From NCBI GenBank assembly GCA_030645775.1, contig JAUSLX010000053.1, positions 1-46,064 of the forward strand: a stretch of DNA of 46,064 nt, given 5' to 3'. A program made the position numbers and the translations under genes. This DNA comes from Gallionella sp. GTDB taxonomy: Bacteria > Pseudomonadota > Gammaproteobacteria > Burkholderiales > Gallionellaceae. Below are positions 28,218 to 36,951 of the stretch, piece by piece. The first letter of the stretch is position 1. The number at the start of each line of letters is the position of its first letter. The notes beneath the pieces are model-generated. The model saw only the letters and a program-made list of their open reading frames with translations. It had not been told where the DNA came from and made no database searches.

Positions 28218-29342
28218 ATGAAACCCATCCCGTTCAACAAACCTTTCATCATCGGCCGCGAACTTTCGCTGATTGCCGATGCCGTGGCACAAGGCCATCT
28301 CTCCGGCGACGGCGCCTACACCAAACTATGCCATCGCTGGTTTGAAGAAAAGCTGGGCTGTCACAAGGCTTTGCTCACCCACTCCTGCACCGGCGCGCTG
28401 GAAATGGCCGCGATACTGTGCGACATCCAGCCCGGCGACGAAGTCATTCTGCCCTCCTACACCTTTGTTTCCACCGCCAATGCCTTCGTGCTGCGCGGCG
28501 CCGTGCCGGTGTTTGTGGACATCCGCCCGGATACGCTGAACATCGACGAGAATCTGATCGAAGCCGCCATCACCCCCAGGACCAAAGTTATCGTGCCGGT
28601 GCATTACGCGGGCGTGCCGTGCGAGATGAATGCCATCATGGACATCGCCCGGCGGCACACCCTGCTGGTTGTGGAAGATGCCGCGCAGGCGCTGCTCTCC
28701 ACCTATCAGGGCCGTGCACTGGGCAGCATCGGGCATTTTGGCTGCCTGAGTTTCCATGAAACCAAGAATATTATCAGTGGCGAGGGTGGCGCGTTACTGG
28801 TGAACGACGCGCGCTTTGCTGAACGCGCCGAAGTCATCCGCGAGAAAGGGACCAACCGCAGCCAGTTTTTCCGGGGCGAGGTGGACAAGTACACCTGGAT
28901 GGATATTGGCTCGTCCTATCTGCCCAGCGAACTGGTCAGCGCCTTTCTCTACGCGCAACTGGAGCGCGCCGGCGAGATCATCGCCAGACGGCGCAGCATC
29001 TGCAGCGCTTACGCGACACAGCTCGCCCCGCTGCAACAACGGCTGCACATCGCAGACTTTGACGAAGACAGCAACGGTCATCTGTTCTACGTCCTGCTCG
29101 ACAGCCTGGACACGCGCAGCCGCTTGATCGCGCACCTCAAGTCACAGGGTATCCACCCGGTATTCCATTATGTGCCGCTGCACTCTTCCCCGGCCGGACG
29201 CCGCTACGGACGCGAGGGCAGCGGCATGCAGGTCACCAACGACCTGAGCGAACGTCTGCTGCGACTGCCACTGTTTTATGAAATGAGCGCGGACGACATC
29301 ACGCGCATCACTGCCGCTATTCGTGAATTCTTCATCGACTGA
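28218..29342 (+). CDS. wecE: dTDP-4-amino-4,6-dideoxygalactose transaminase
   Basis: IPFNKPFIIGRELSLIADAV, HSCTGALEMAAILCDIQPGDEVILPSYTFVSTANAFVLRGAVPVFVDIRPDTLNIDE, SFHETKNIISGEGGALL. Confidence 0.93.
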   Translation: MKPIPFNKPFIIGRELSLIADAVAQGHLSGDGAYTKLCHRWFEEKLGCHKALLTHSCTGALEMAAILCDIQPGDEVILPSYTFVSTANAFVLRGAVPVFVDIRPDTLNIDENLIEAAITPRTKVIVPVHYAGVPCEMNAIMDIARRHTLLVVEDAAQALLSTYQGRALGSIGHFGCLSFHETKNIISGEGGALLVNDARFAERAEVIREKGTNRSQFFRGEVDKYTWMDIGSSYLPSELVSAFLYAQLERAGEIIARRRSICSAYATQLAPLQQRLHIADFDEDSNGHLFYVLLDSLDTRSRLIAHLKSQGIHPVFHYVPLHSSPAGRRYGREGSGMQVTNDLSERLLRLPLFYEMSADDITRITAAIREFFID

Positions 29343-29353
29343 CGGGCTATAAA

Positions 29354-29716
29354 TCAACCCTGGCTCGCTACCGCCAACCCCAGCACAATCAACGCGACGC
29401 CCACGACCTTGAGCAAGGTAACCGGCTCCTGAAAAAAGAACCCGCTGGCCAGCAGCACCAGCACGAACGTCAGCCCCATGAAGGGGTAGGCGTGGCTGAG
29501 CTGCAACCGGGTCATCGCGGCCATCCAGAAGAACGAGGCGAGAAAGGCAGCGGCGAGCGCACTCACGATCCACGGGTTCAGTAACAGATGCAGCATAAAG
29601 CTGATCTTTTCCCACGTTCCTTCAGGCAGCGCGCCGACTTTGAGCACTTGCCATTTGATGGCGATCTGGCCGTACACGGTCAGCAGTATGGTTAAAAAAA
29701 TGTAGAAATAGCTCAT
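29354..29716 (-). CDS. Small 4-TM EamA/SMR-like transporter (ArnE/ArnF-like)
   Basis: 120 aa, four hydrophobic helices, MAAMTRLQLSHAYPFMGLTFVLVLLASGFFFQEPVTLLKVVGVALIVLGL. Confidence 0.82.
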   Translation of the reverse strand: MSYFYIFLTILLTVYGQIAIKWQVLKVGALPEGTWEKISFMLHLLLNPWIVSALAAAFLASFFWMAAMTRLQLSHAYPFMGLTFVLVLLASGFFFQEPVTLLKVVGVALIVLGLAVASQG

Positions 29717-29723
29717 AGTGGAT

Positions 29724-30392
29724 TCACGGCGTCATGCGGTGGTAAATGTCCTGCGGATGGCTGAATGAAAACCCCAGCGAGACATACAGATTAAGGACGG
29801 CGAGATTGCCGGCGGAAATGGAGCTTTTCACTTCTTCATGCCCCAGCGCCAGCAGTTCACCGCACACTGCACTCCACCAGTATTTAGCCCGTCCCTGACC
29901 GCGATGCTGTTCTGCCACCGCGTGCAACACGAGATTATTGCCGCTGTAAGCGATGAATCCCGCCAGCGCGCCCTGCCAGTACAAGCCGTAAACCTGCCCT
30001 GTTTCGAGCAATTGCTTCAGCCAATTGTCATAGCGCAGATCGGCGCTGTCTCTGGACAACATAAAATCCCGGTGAAAACGACCGTGCGCAAACGCGCCGT
30101 GGCAAATCGACAGCGCCTGTTCAGCGCTGACCACTCTGGAAATGGTCGCATCCGTATGCTGCAGCTTGCGCAAGCGGGCCGCATTGCAATGCGGTTCTAT
30201 CAGCGTATCGCAGTAATAAAAACCGTATTCGTGCAGCAGGCGTTTATCCGCCAGAGGATCGACCTTGAGGGTGTGATGGCCTGTAGTCTGCGCCGCCTGT
30301 TGCAGTGCCGCTTCGGAATATTCGAGCAGCTCCCAGGTATTGATGCCGAACGCCGCCGTATCCCACGGCGTGTGCTTAATCAAGGCGCTCAT
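29724..30392 (-). CDS. GNAT N-acetyltransferase, WecD-like
   Basis: TPWDTAAFGINTWEL start and VAEQHRGQGRAKYWWSAVCGELLALGHEEVKSSISAGNLAVLNLYVSLGFSF GNAT core; next to wecE. Confidence 0.75.
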   Translation of the reverse strand: MSALIKHTPWDTAAFGINTWELLEYSEAALQQAAQTTGHHTLKVDPLADKRLLHEYGFYYCDTLIEPHCNAARLRKLQHTDATISRVVSAEQALSICHGAFAHGRFHRDFMLSRDSADLRYDNWLKQLLETGQVYGLYWQGALAGFIAYSGNNLVLHAVAEQHRGQGRAKYWWSAVCGELLALGHEEVKSSISAGNLAVLNLYVSLGFSFSHPQDIYHRMTP

Positions 30393-31323
30393 CAAAGGTA
30401 GCCCGCCTGACGATATACAGTGGCCGCTTCTTGCTTTCATCGAAGGTCTTGCCCAGATAGATTCCGATGATGCCGAGGATGGAGATAATGATGCCGCCGA
30501 TGAAATACAGTGAGACGATCAGACTGTTCCAGCCGGGAATCGGCGAACCGTATAACAAGGCATGCCCCAGAATGTACATGCCGTAGCAAAAGGAAAAGAA
30601 GGCCATCAAAAAGCCGAAACGCACCGCCAGCCGTAGCGGTTTATCGGAATAGGCGATGATGGTCTCGGCGGCGAGCTTCCACAGTTTTGCGAAGGTATAG
30701 GTGGAATTCCCTTCAAAGCGCCCGGCGTGTTCCACCTCGATGCTATCGGTAGGGAACCCCAGCCACTGCACCAACCCGCCGAAGAAACGCAATTGTTCGC
30801 GCATGCGCAAAAAACTCACCACAACCTTGCGCGACATAATGCGAAAATTGCCGGTCTGTCCGTCGTAGTCGATATCTGCAAGATAGCTGAACAGCCGGTA
30901 AAACAGCCATGATGTGAGGCGTTTGAGCAGCGGATCACGCCGCGCGCCGCGCCGCGCCAGCACAACGTCAAAGCCCTGCTGCGCCCGTGCATACAAACGT
31001 GGAATTTCTTCCGGCCTGTCCTGCAAATCGCAATCCATCACCACCACCCAGTCGCCACGACAGTGATCCAGCCCGGCGGTAATGCCATAGTGCTGGCCGA
31101 AATTGCGGCTGAACTGAATGCCGCGCACGCGCGGATCGGCGGCGGCCAGCCGTGTTATCGCCTGCCACGACCCGTCGCCGCCGCAATCTTCGACCAGCAC
31201 GATTTCAAAATCCGGCGAGATGCTCTCCAGCGCGGTTTTAAGACGTCGATACAATTCATCCAGGCAATGCTCGGCCTTGTATACCGGGATGACGACTGAA
31301 AGAAGAGGAGAAGGATGACTCAT
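30376..31323 (-). CDS. GT2 polyprenyl-phosphate glycosyltransferase, ArnC/GtrB-like
   Basis: LLSVVIPVYKAEHCLDELYRRL, GDWVVVMDCDLQDRPEEIPRL, two C-terminal TM helices ending IGIYLGKTFDESKKRPLYIV. Confidence 0.88.
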   Translation of the reverse strand: MSHPSPLLSVVIPVYKAEHCLDELYRRLKTALESISPDFEIVLVEDCGGDGSWQAITRLAAADPRVRGIQFSRNFGQHYGITAGLDHCRGDWVVVMDCDLQDRPEEIPRLYARAQQGFDVVLARRGARRDPLLKRLTSWLFYRLFSYLADIDYDGQTGNFRIMSRKVVVSFLRMREQLRFFGGLVQWLGFPTDSIEVEHAGRFEGNSTYTFAKLWKLAAETIIAYSDKPLRLAVRFGFLMAFFSFCYGMYILGHALLYGSPIPGWNSLIVSLYFIGGIIISILGIIGIYLGKTFDESKKRPLYIVRRATFDERLD

Positions 31324-31333
31324 TTTTACTTAT

Positions 31334-32563
31334 TTACTCCCGCTGACCGCGAAATGTGTTTGACCCTAACGGGCATGGCGAGCAGCCACCCCTGATAATG
31401 AAACTCGCCATGCCCGTTCCCCCCTTTCCAATTGCCCCTCGCTGCGCTCTCCCCCACGCAAGCGAGGGAAAGCGCAAACGAAGCGCTGCGCGAGTTTCAC
31501 GATAAAGCGGGTGTCGCGACGATTGGCCCGCCAAAAATTCCCGGTAAATTATCTCATATTCAAGCGCCACTTCCTGCCAGCTTCGGATGAATCGGGGCGG
31601 CTCGTCGCTGCGCCCCAGTTGTTGTTCCACCGCGCTTGCCCATTCCGCGCTTGAGGCGGCAAGCGCTAACACCCTGCCCGCCCCCGGGGTGACTTGCGGC
31701 GCCGCGCCGCACACATCGGAGATCACCACCGGCACCCGGGCCGCCATCGCCTCGCTGATTACCATGCCGTAAGGTTCTGCCTTGGCGGGGTGCAGCAACA
31801 CGTCGAACTCGGCATAGTGAGCCTGATCGCTCCAGCCCAATAGTCGATAGCCGCCCTGCCAGCCGACAAACAGATGTTGCACCTCTTTAACCTCGGGGCC
31901 CACCACGCACAGTTGCAAATCGGGGCGCGAACGGCGCAATTGCGCAACGATTTCCGCCGCCAGAGGCAGGCCCTTGCGCTGCCACTCTCTTCCGACAAAA
32001 CCGATAATTCCGCCTCCGGCTGGAACACGGTGCGATTCGCGCAGCACCGTTGCCGCCACACCCGGCACGACAGGTTCCGTCAACTTGTGCGCCAGCTCGG
32101 GATAATAATGCGCCAGCTGTTTGCTGATGAATTGCGAATTCGGCACGATATGTGCCGCGACCGAAAGCTCGCGCCGTTCCAGAAACAATTGCATCGCCAC
32201 GCGCAACGAAATCAATCGCCACCACGGTTTTTCAAAAACAGTGGCAAACGGCGGGCCGTGAAAGGTGGTGATGTGATGTGAACTCAAGCGCTCGTGGCTG
32301 TGTATCACACTATCCGGACGCGGGTTCGCCTCCAGCCAGTGCGCCACCCGCTTGCCAAAACGCAGCAAAGCCAGCCAGCGCGGGCGCGGCGCAATCGTGC
32401 CCAGCTCGTGAACGACGATACCTGCGGGTTTTTCGGCCAGGCATATTTCGCACAGCACTTCGACCTGATGACCGAGATCGCGCAGCTCGCGGGTGATTTC
32501 CCACACATAGCGTTCCATGCCGCCGACCGGACCATAGCGGCGCACCACATGCAGCAATTTCAT
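31334..32563 (-). CDS. GT4-fold (group 1) glycosyltransferase with repeat-derived C-terminus
   Basis: MKLLHVVRRYGPVGGMERYVWEI, GFVGREWQRKGLPLAAEIVAQL, LLHPAKAEPYGMVISEAMAARVPVVISD; last 60 or so residues encoded within a repeat element. Confidence 0.88.
   Translation of the reverse strand: MKLLHVVRRYGPVGGMERYVWEITRELRDLGHQVEVLCEICLAEKPAGIVVHELGTIAPRPRWLALLRFGKRVAHWLEANPRPDSVIHSHERLSSHHITTFHGPPFATVFEKPWWRLISLRVAMQLFLERRELSVAAHIVPNSQFISKQLAHYYPELAHKLTEPVVPGVAATVLRESHRVPAGGGIIGFVGREWQRKGLPLAAEIVAQLRRSRPDLQLCVVGPEVKEVQHLFVGWQGGYRLLGWSDQAHYAEFDVLLHPAKAEPYGMVISEAMAARVPVVISDVCGAAPQVTPGAGRVLALAASSAEWASAVEQQLGRSDEPPRFIRSWQEVALEYEIIYREFLAGQSSRHPLYRETRAALRLRFPSLAWGRAQRGAIGKGGTGMASFIIRGGCSPCPLGSNTFRGQRE
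31368..31418. repeat. Palindromic repeat family A, copy 3
   Basis: AACGGGCATGGCGAG (31368-31382)/CTCGCCATGCCCGTT (31404-31418), perfect 15-bp arms, 21-nt loop. Confidence 0.95.
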
Positions 32564-32600
32564 CTCGGTTGTACCCTCATCAGTTTTCAAATAAAGCCGC

Positions 32601-32606
32601 TATAAT
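32601..32606 (+). promoter_or_regulatory. Putative -10 box TATAAT upstream of the acyltransferase-3 gene
   Basis: GCTATAATCCGG; -35 not convincing. Confidence 0.35.
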
Positions 32607-32668
32607 CCGGCCCACCATGCAAAGACCCGAATAGTATGCAATTACCCGCAGAAAAACCACCTTGCTGA

Positions 32669-34711
32669 ATGAATGACATACAGCCTGCTCAAAAACCCGG
32701 ATCGCCCCTCTCTGACTCCCTGACCGCGTCGGCGGGCGTCGATATTTCTACGCGCACACGCCCCGAAAGAAGCGATTACCGTCCCGACATCGACGGCCTG
32801 CGTGCCATTGCCGTGCTTGTGGTGGTGATTTTCCACGCCTTCCCCTCACTGATTCCTGGCGGGTTTGTCGGCGTGGACATATTTTTTGTGATTTCCGGCT
32901 TCCTGATTTCCAAACATATCTGGGAAGAGTTATCTGCCGGAAAATTCAGCATCAAGACCTTCTATGCCCGCCGGGTCAGGCGCATCTTTCCAGCGCTGAG
33001 CGTGGTGCTGCTCGCTTGTGTGGTGACGGGCTGGGTGATTCTGACGCCGGGCGAATATGAGCAACTGGGCAAGCATGTGGTCGCAGGAGTCGCGTTTATA
33101 TCCAATATCGTGCTCTGGAAGGAGGCGGGATATTTTGACAATGCGGCCGACACCAAACCCTTGCTGCATCTCTGGTCACTGGGCATAGAAGAGCAGTTTT
33201 ATATCGTCTGGCCTTTGTTTCTGGCCTTCTTCTGGCGCTACTCCCGGCACCTGGCATGGGCATTTATGGGTGTGCTGGGGATTTCGCTGGCCTACAGCCT
33301 GATGACTGTGCAGCACGATGTCGTGGCCGACTTTTATTCTCCCCTGACCCGCTTCTGGGAACTGGCGCTGGGCGCCGGATTGGCGCATTTGGCCGCACAT
33401 AAACCCGCAACGAGCGCAATGAATCGCTCACTCATCTCCTGGGTCGGGCTGGGCCTGATACTGAGCGCCGTCATCATCGTCAACCGCGACGATCCTTTCC
33501 CCGGTGCCTGGGCGTTGCTGCCCACGCTGGGTGCAGCCTGCCTGATCTATGCCGGAGAGGGAGCGTGGCTGAACCGGCAAGTGTTGTCGCACCGATTGCT
33601 GGTCTGGTTCGGGCTCATCAGTTATCCGCTTTACCTGTGGCACTGGCCGTTGCTTTCTTACGCGCGGATCATGGAATCCGGCACACCCCCGGTTGCAGTC
33701 CGGTTCTGGCTGGTGACGGCGAGTATCCTCCTCGCCTGGCTGACTTACCGTTTGGTGGAACGCCCGATACGCTCCGGCCCCCGATCCCGGAAGATCATAT
33801 GGATGCTTTGTTTGAGCATGCTGGCGCTCGGCGCTGTCGGACTGACGATCAAAAAACAGGATGGTTTTAAATCCCGCCAGTTTTCAATGTTGAGCGGCGA
33901 TTACGACTCCATGCAACTCGGCGCAGATCGTGGAAAATTGCACCACGAGTGCGGACTTTCCGGGGCGCAAAAAACGGCTTTCCAATATTGTCTGAGGGGC
34001 GGCACGCAACCGCCACGCTACGCGCTACTGGGCGACAGTAAGGGCGAAGCGCTTTTCTACGGACTGGTACGAGAATCGAAGCCGGACAGGCAGTGGATGA
34101 TGATAGGTTCTGTTTTCCCTCAGGAACTGGAGGCGGCAACCGATGACCACCAGCAAATGAAAAACCGGCTCGCGCTGGAAACGGTTGTTCACAACCCGGC
34201 TATCGAGGTCGTTGCCCTGACTGTGGCATTGCGCGGCATTTTTCCGGTCGATAGCAACACGGGATTCATCACTACCGCCCCTGCCCCCGATAAAACGGCT
34301 AGCTATAGTCGAACCATACAGTTGCTGGAACAGGCGGGGAAGCGCGTGGTATTCGTCATCGACAACCCGACCTTCCCCGATCCCACCAGCTGCATCAGCG
34401 GTGGCATGACCTCCAGCTCATTCCTGAACCAGTTCCTGCGCCGCAAGGCAAATCCGCTTTGTACCCTGCGCTATACCGATCACCTTGCCGGAACGCGGGC
34501 CTATCGGCAGTTTATCGGGGAATTGCAGCGGCTCCATCCCGCCCTGACCGTTTACGATCCCACGCCCTTGCTGTGCGATATTCCCCGCAACCTGTGCACC
34601 ATCACCCATGAAGGAAAATTCCTGTACAGCTATGGCGACCATATCTCCGACTACGCCAACACCCTGATCGCACGGGATATGTTGACGGTTATCGGAAAGC
34701 TGACACCCTGA
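32669..34711 (+). CDS. Acyltransferase-3 (OafA/YrhL-like) with C-terminal SGNH domain
   Basis: YRPDIDGLRAIAVLVVVIFHAFPSLIPGGFVGVDIFFVISGFLIS, FYARRVRRIFPAL, LHLWSLGIEEQFYIVWPL, periplasmic YALLGDSKGEALFYGL. Confidence 0.93.
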   Translation: MNDIQPAQKPGSPLSDSLTASAGVDISTRTRPERSDYRPDIDGLRAIAVLVVVIFHAFPSLIPGGFVGVDIFFVISGFLISKHIWEELSAGKFSIKTFYARRVRRIFPALSVVLLACVVTGWVILTPGEYEQLGKHVVAGVAFISNIVLWKEAGYFDNAADTKPLLHLWSLGIEEQFYIVWPLFLAFFWRYSRHLAWAFMGVLGISLAYSLMTVQHDVVADFYSPLTRFWELALGAGLAHLAAHKPATSAMNRSLISWVGLGLILSAVIIVNRDDPFPGAWALLPTLGAACLIYAGEGAWLNRQVLSHRLLVWFGLISYPLYLWHWPLLSYARIMESGTPPVAVRFWLVTASILLAWLTYRLVERPIRSGPRSRKIIWMLCLSMLALGAVGLTIKKQDGFKSRQFSMLSGDYDSMQLGADRGKLHHECGLSGAQKTAFQYCLRGGTQPPRYALLGDSKGEALFYGLVRESKPDRQWMMIGSVFPQELEAATDDHQQMKNRLALETVVHNPAIEVVALTVALRGIFPVDSNTGFITTAPAPDKTASYSRTIQLLEQAGKRVVFVIDNPTFPDPTSCISGGMTSSSFLNQFLRRKANPLCTLRYTDHLAGTRAYRQFIGELQRLHPALTVYDPTPLLCDIPRNLCTITHEGKFLYSYGDHISDYANTLIARDMLTVIGKLTP

Positions 34712-34753
34712 TTACGCCAAGAAATTTCTTCGCGTTGCTCGTAATGACAGGTT

Positions 34754-34836
34754 GTAGCCCGGATGAAACGAAGTGGAATCCGGGGGGGGGGGCGTTGAAT
34801 ACAGTCCCGGATTCCATTGCATTACATCCGGGCTAC
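34754..34836. repeat. Palindromic GTAGCCCGGATG-type repeat with an 11-G tract
   Basis: GTAGCCCGGATG (34754-34765)/CATCCGGGCTAC (34825-34836); GGAATCCGGG (34775-34784)/CCCGGATTCC (34806-34815); G11 at 34782-34792. Confidence 0.92.
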
Positions 34837-34924
34837 GCTGGCTGATTACAGCAAAGTAGCCCGTAAACAATCAACCCGAAAACGGCAGCCAAGGTCGATG
34901 CAGGTGCAAATTAGTTTTTCAGGA

Positions 34925-35668
34925 TCAGCGCTGCTGTTTCAACCAGAGTTTGATGTAGCGGTAATAGCTGTTCTCGGCATTCATCACGGCCAGCATGAAA
35001 CCTTCCTGCCCGTCCATGAAACCCGCGCGCAGGAAATAGGTACGGAAAAACGCCCACCCGCCATGCAGCACAGCCCGGGCCAGGCTGCCTCTTTTTCCCT
35101 TGCGTTCGAGCATGACAGCTGCGGCGCCGGAGTAGTTGTTCAGTTTGGCAAGCACATCCTCAAAGTCCCGGTAACTGTAATGCTGCAAGCGCTGTTGCAA
35201 GCGCGCGGTGCTGCCCTGCATCTGTACCGACTCATGCACCAGCGCATCGCTGAACCGCCCCTTGCCGCGCCTGAACAGACGCAGCACATAATCGGGTGAC
35301 CAGCCGGAATGCAACATGAAGCGACCGCAAAAGCTGGACAGCCGCGAAATTTCATAGCCGTCTGCCTGCGGAGCTTGCAACACGGATTCAATCTCGGCGC
35401 GTAATTCCGGCGTGACCCGCTCATCCGCATCGATGGAAAACACCCAATCACCGGTCGCGTAGTCCAGTGCGCGATTTTTTTGTGGCCCGTAGCCCGGCCA
35501 GTCATGCACGAACACCTTTGCGCCCAGCTCGCGACAAATTTCCACGGTCGCATCGCTGCTGCCCGAATCCACCACGATGATTTCCTCTGCCCACGCGACC
35601 GATGCTATACACGCGCCGATGTTGTCTGCCTCATTCTTGACTATGATGATAACTGAGAGCTGAGTCAT
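34925..35668 (-). CDS. GT2 LPS core glycosyltransferase, WaaE/KdtX-like
   Basis: LSVIIIVKNEADNIGACIASVAWAEEIIVVDSGSSDATVEI...GYGPQKNRALDYATGDWVFSIDADERVTPEL. Confidence 0.9.
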   Translation of the reverse strand: MTQLSVIIIVKNEADNIGACIASVAWAEEIIVVDSGSSDATVEICRELGAKVFVHDWPGYGPQKNRALDYATGDWVFSIDADERVTPELRAEIESVLQAPQADGYEISRLSSFCGRFMLHSGWSPDYVLRLFRRGKGRFSDALVHESVQMQGSTARLQQRLQHYSYRDFEDVLAKLNNYSGAAAVMLERKGKRGSLARAVLHGGWAFFRTYFLRAGFMDGQEGFMLAVMNAENSYYRYIKLWLKQQR

Positions 35669-36951
35669 GCCACTCCTTCGACAGCACGTCGGCGTAACTT
35701 GAGGCCGGCAAACAGCACAGCCGCCATGAACGCAAAAAATAGCCCGTCGGCATGATCGTGCAAGGCAGAATTAAACGCGCCGTTGACCATGTAAGCCAGC
35801 ACCAATCCGCGCGCCGCATCCTGCTCAAAAACCGTGCCCAGCAAGGGCGCATAGCGCCACAGGGTGTAGAACAAATAAAGCAGCAATACCAGACCGATCA
35901 CACCGCTCTGCGTGGTAATCATCAGATATTCGTTATGCGGATTGGGCGTTTGCAGCACTTCTGTGCCTTGCGTCTGATTAGCGAATGCCGCAGCAAATCC
36001 CCCCGTCCCCACACCAAAAAATGGTTGTTGTTGCACAATTTTCAGGCTGTTGTAGTAAAAATCCAGGCGCTGGCCGGTCGAAGTATCCTTGCCGTGATTC
36101 GGTTGCCACGCCTGAAACTCGGAGAAAATCAAACTCACCCTGTCGTGCAGACGCGGAGAAGCGGAGAAGGTGGCCGCCATCAGGCCGACCGACACCAGCA
36201 TAACAACCGCACCCTGTTTCCAACCCCATGCTCTGCCACGCCCTCGCACATAACGCGCCAGCGTACTCCAGGCAAACCAGCCCAGCAACACCAATAAAAC
36301 AAGGTAACCCGTTCTACCCTGCACCATGAACAGCACATTGATGCCCGCCAGTACGGCGAACAGACCCCATACCCATTGAACAGCGCGCGAAGTAGAGTCG
36401 CGCAGATTGAGCAATGCGAGAAATACGGCGAAGGCCATCATGTTGTTTTGCGTAATGTGGCTATGAAATATCGCCGGATTATCAACGACTGTATTCACGT
36501 TCATCCACGGCTGAACCGGCAGCCATTGCAAACCGACCAGATACGACAACAGCAGGGTCAGCCCCATCGCCGCAAGAAAAGCCCACTGCGCCCGACGCCT
36601 CAAGGCCTCATTGGTCAACATCAACATGAACATCGGGATAAAAACCAGGTCGATGTATTTTCCCAAAGCCCCCGCAGCTTCGCGCAAGGGAGTTGCACCA
36701 TAGAACAGGGCTGCAAACAGCGCGATAAACAGCAAACACGCGGCGCGCGCGACCGGATGTTGCGTGACGATCTGCCAGACCGCACGCGCATTGAACAATA
36801 AACCCAGCAGCAGGACAGCCAGCAGTACGTTGTCCAGCGCTACGGAGATCGGCACGCTAAACCCCAGCAGTATCGTGCTCGCGCGCAACGGCGCAATCGC
36901 GTGGCCTTGCAACCAGCTCACTGCTGACCCCTCGACCTGACTAGGCTTCAC
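35665..36951 (-). CDS. O-antigen ligase/polymerase family (WaaL-like) membrane protein
   Basis: Multi-TM, TSTGQRLDFYYNSLKIVQQQPFFGVGTGGF...PNPHNEYLMITTQSGVIGLVLLL. Confidence 0.85.
   Translation of the reverse strand: MKPSQVEGSAVSWLQGHAIAPLRASTILLGFSVPISVALDNVLLAVLLLGLLFNARAVWQIVTQHPVARAACLLFIALFAALFYGATPLREAAGALGKYIDLVFIPMFMLMLTNEALRRRAQWAFLAAMGLTLLLSYLVGLQWLPVQPWMNVNTVVDNPAIFHSHITQNNMMAFAVFLALLNLRDSTSRAVQWVWGLFAVLAGINVLFMVQGRTGYLVLLVLLGWFAWSTLARYVRGRGRAWGWKQGAVVMLVSVGLMAATFSASPRLHDRVSLIFSEFQAWQPNHGKDTSTGQRLDFYYNSLKIVQQQPFFGVGTGGFAAAFANQTQGTEVLQTPNPHNEYLMITTQSGVIGLVLLLYLFYTLWRYAPLLGTVFEQDAARGLVLAYMVNGAFNSALHDHADGLFFAFMAAVLFAGLKLRRRAVEGVA

Noticed and set aside
31368-31418. Repeat family A as a rho-independent terminator of the GT4-fold gene
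   Set aside because: Lies inside the extended ORF and lacks a T-tract; recurrence elsewhere favours a mobile palindromic repeat.
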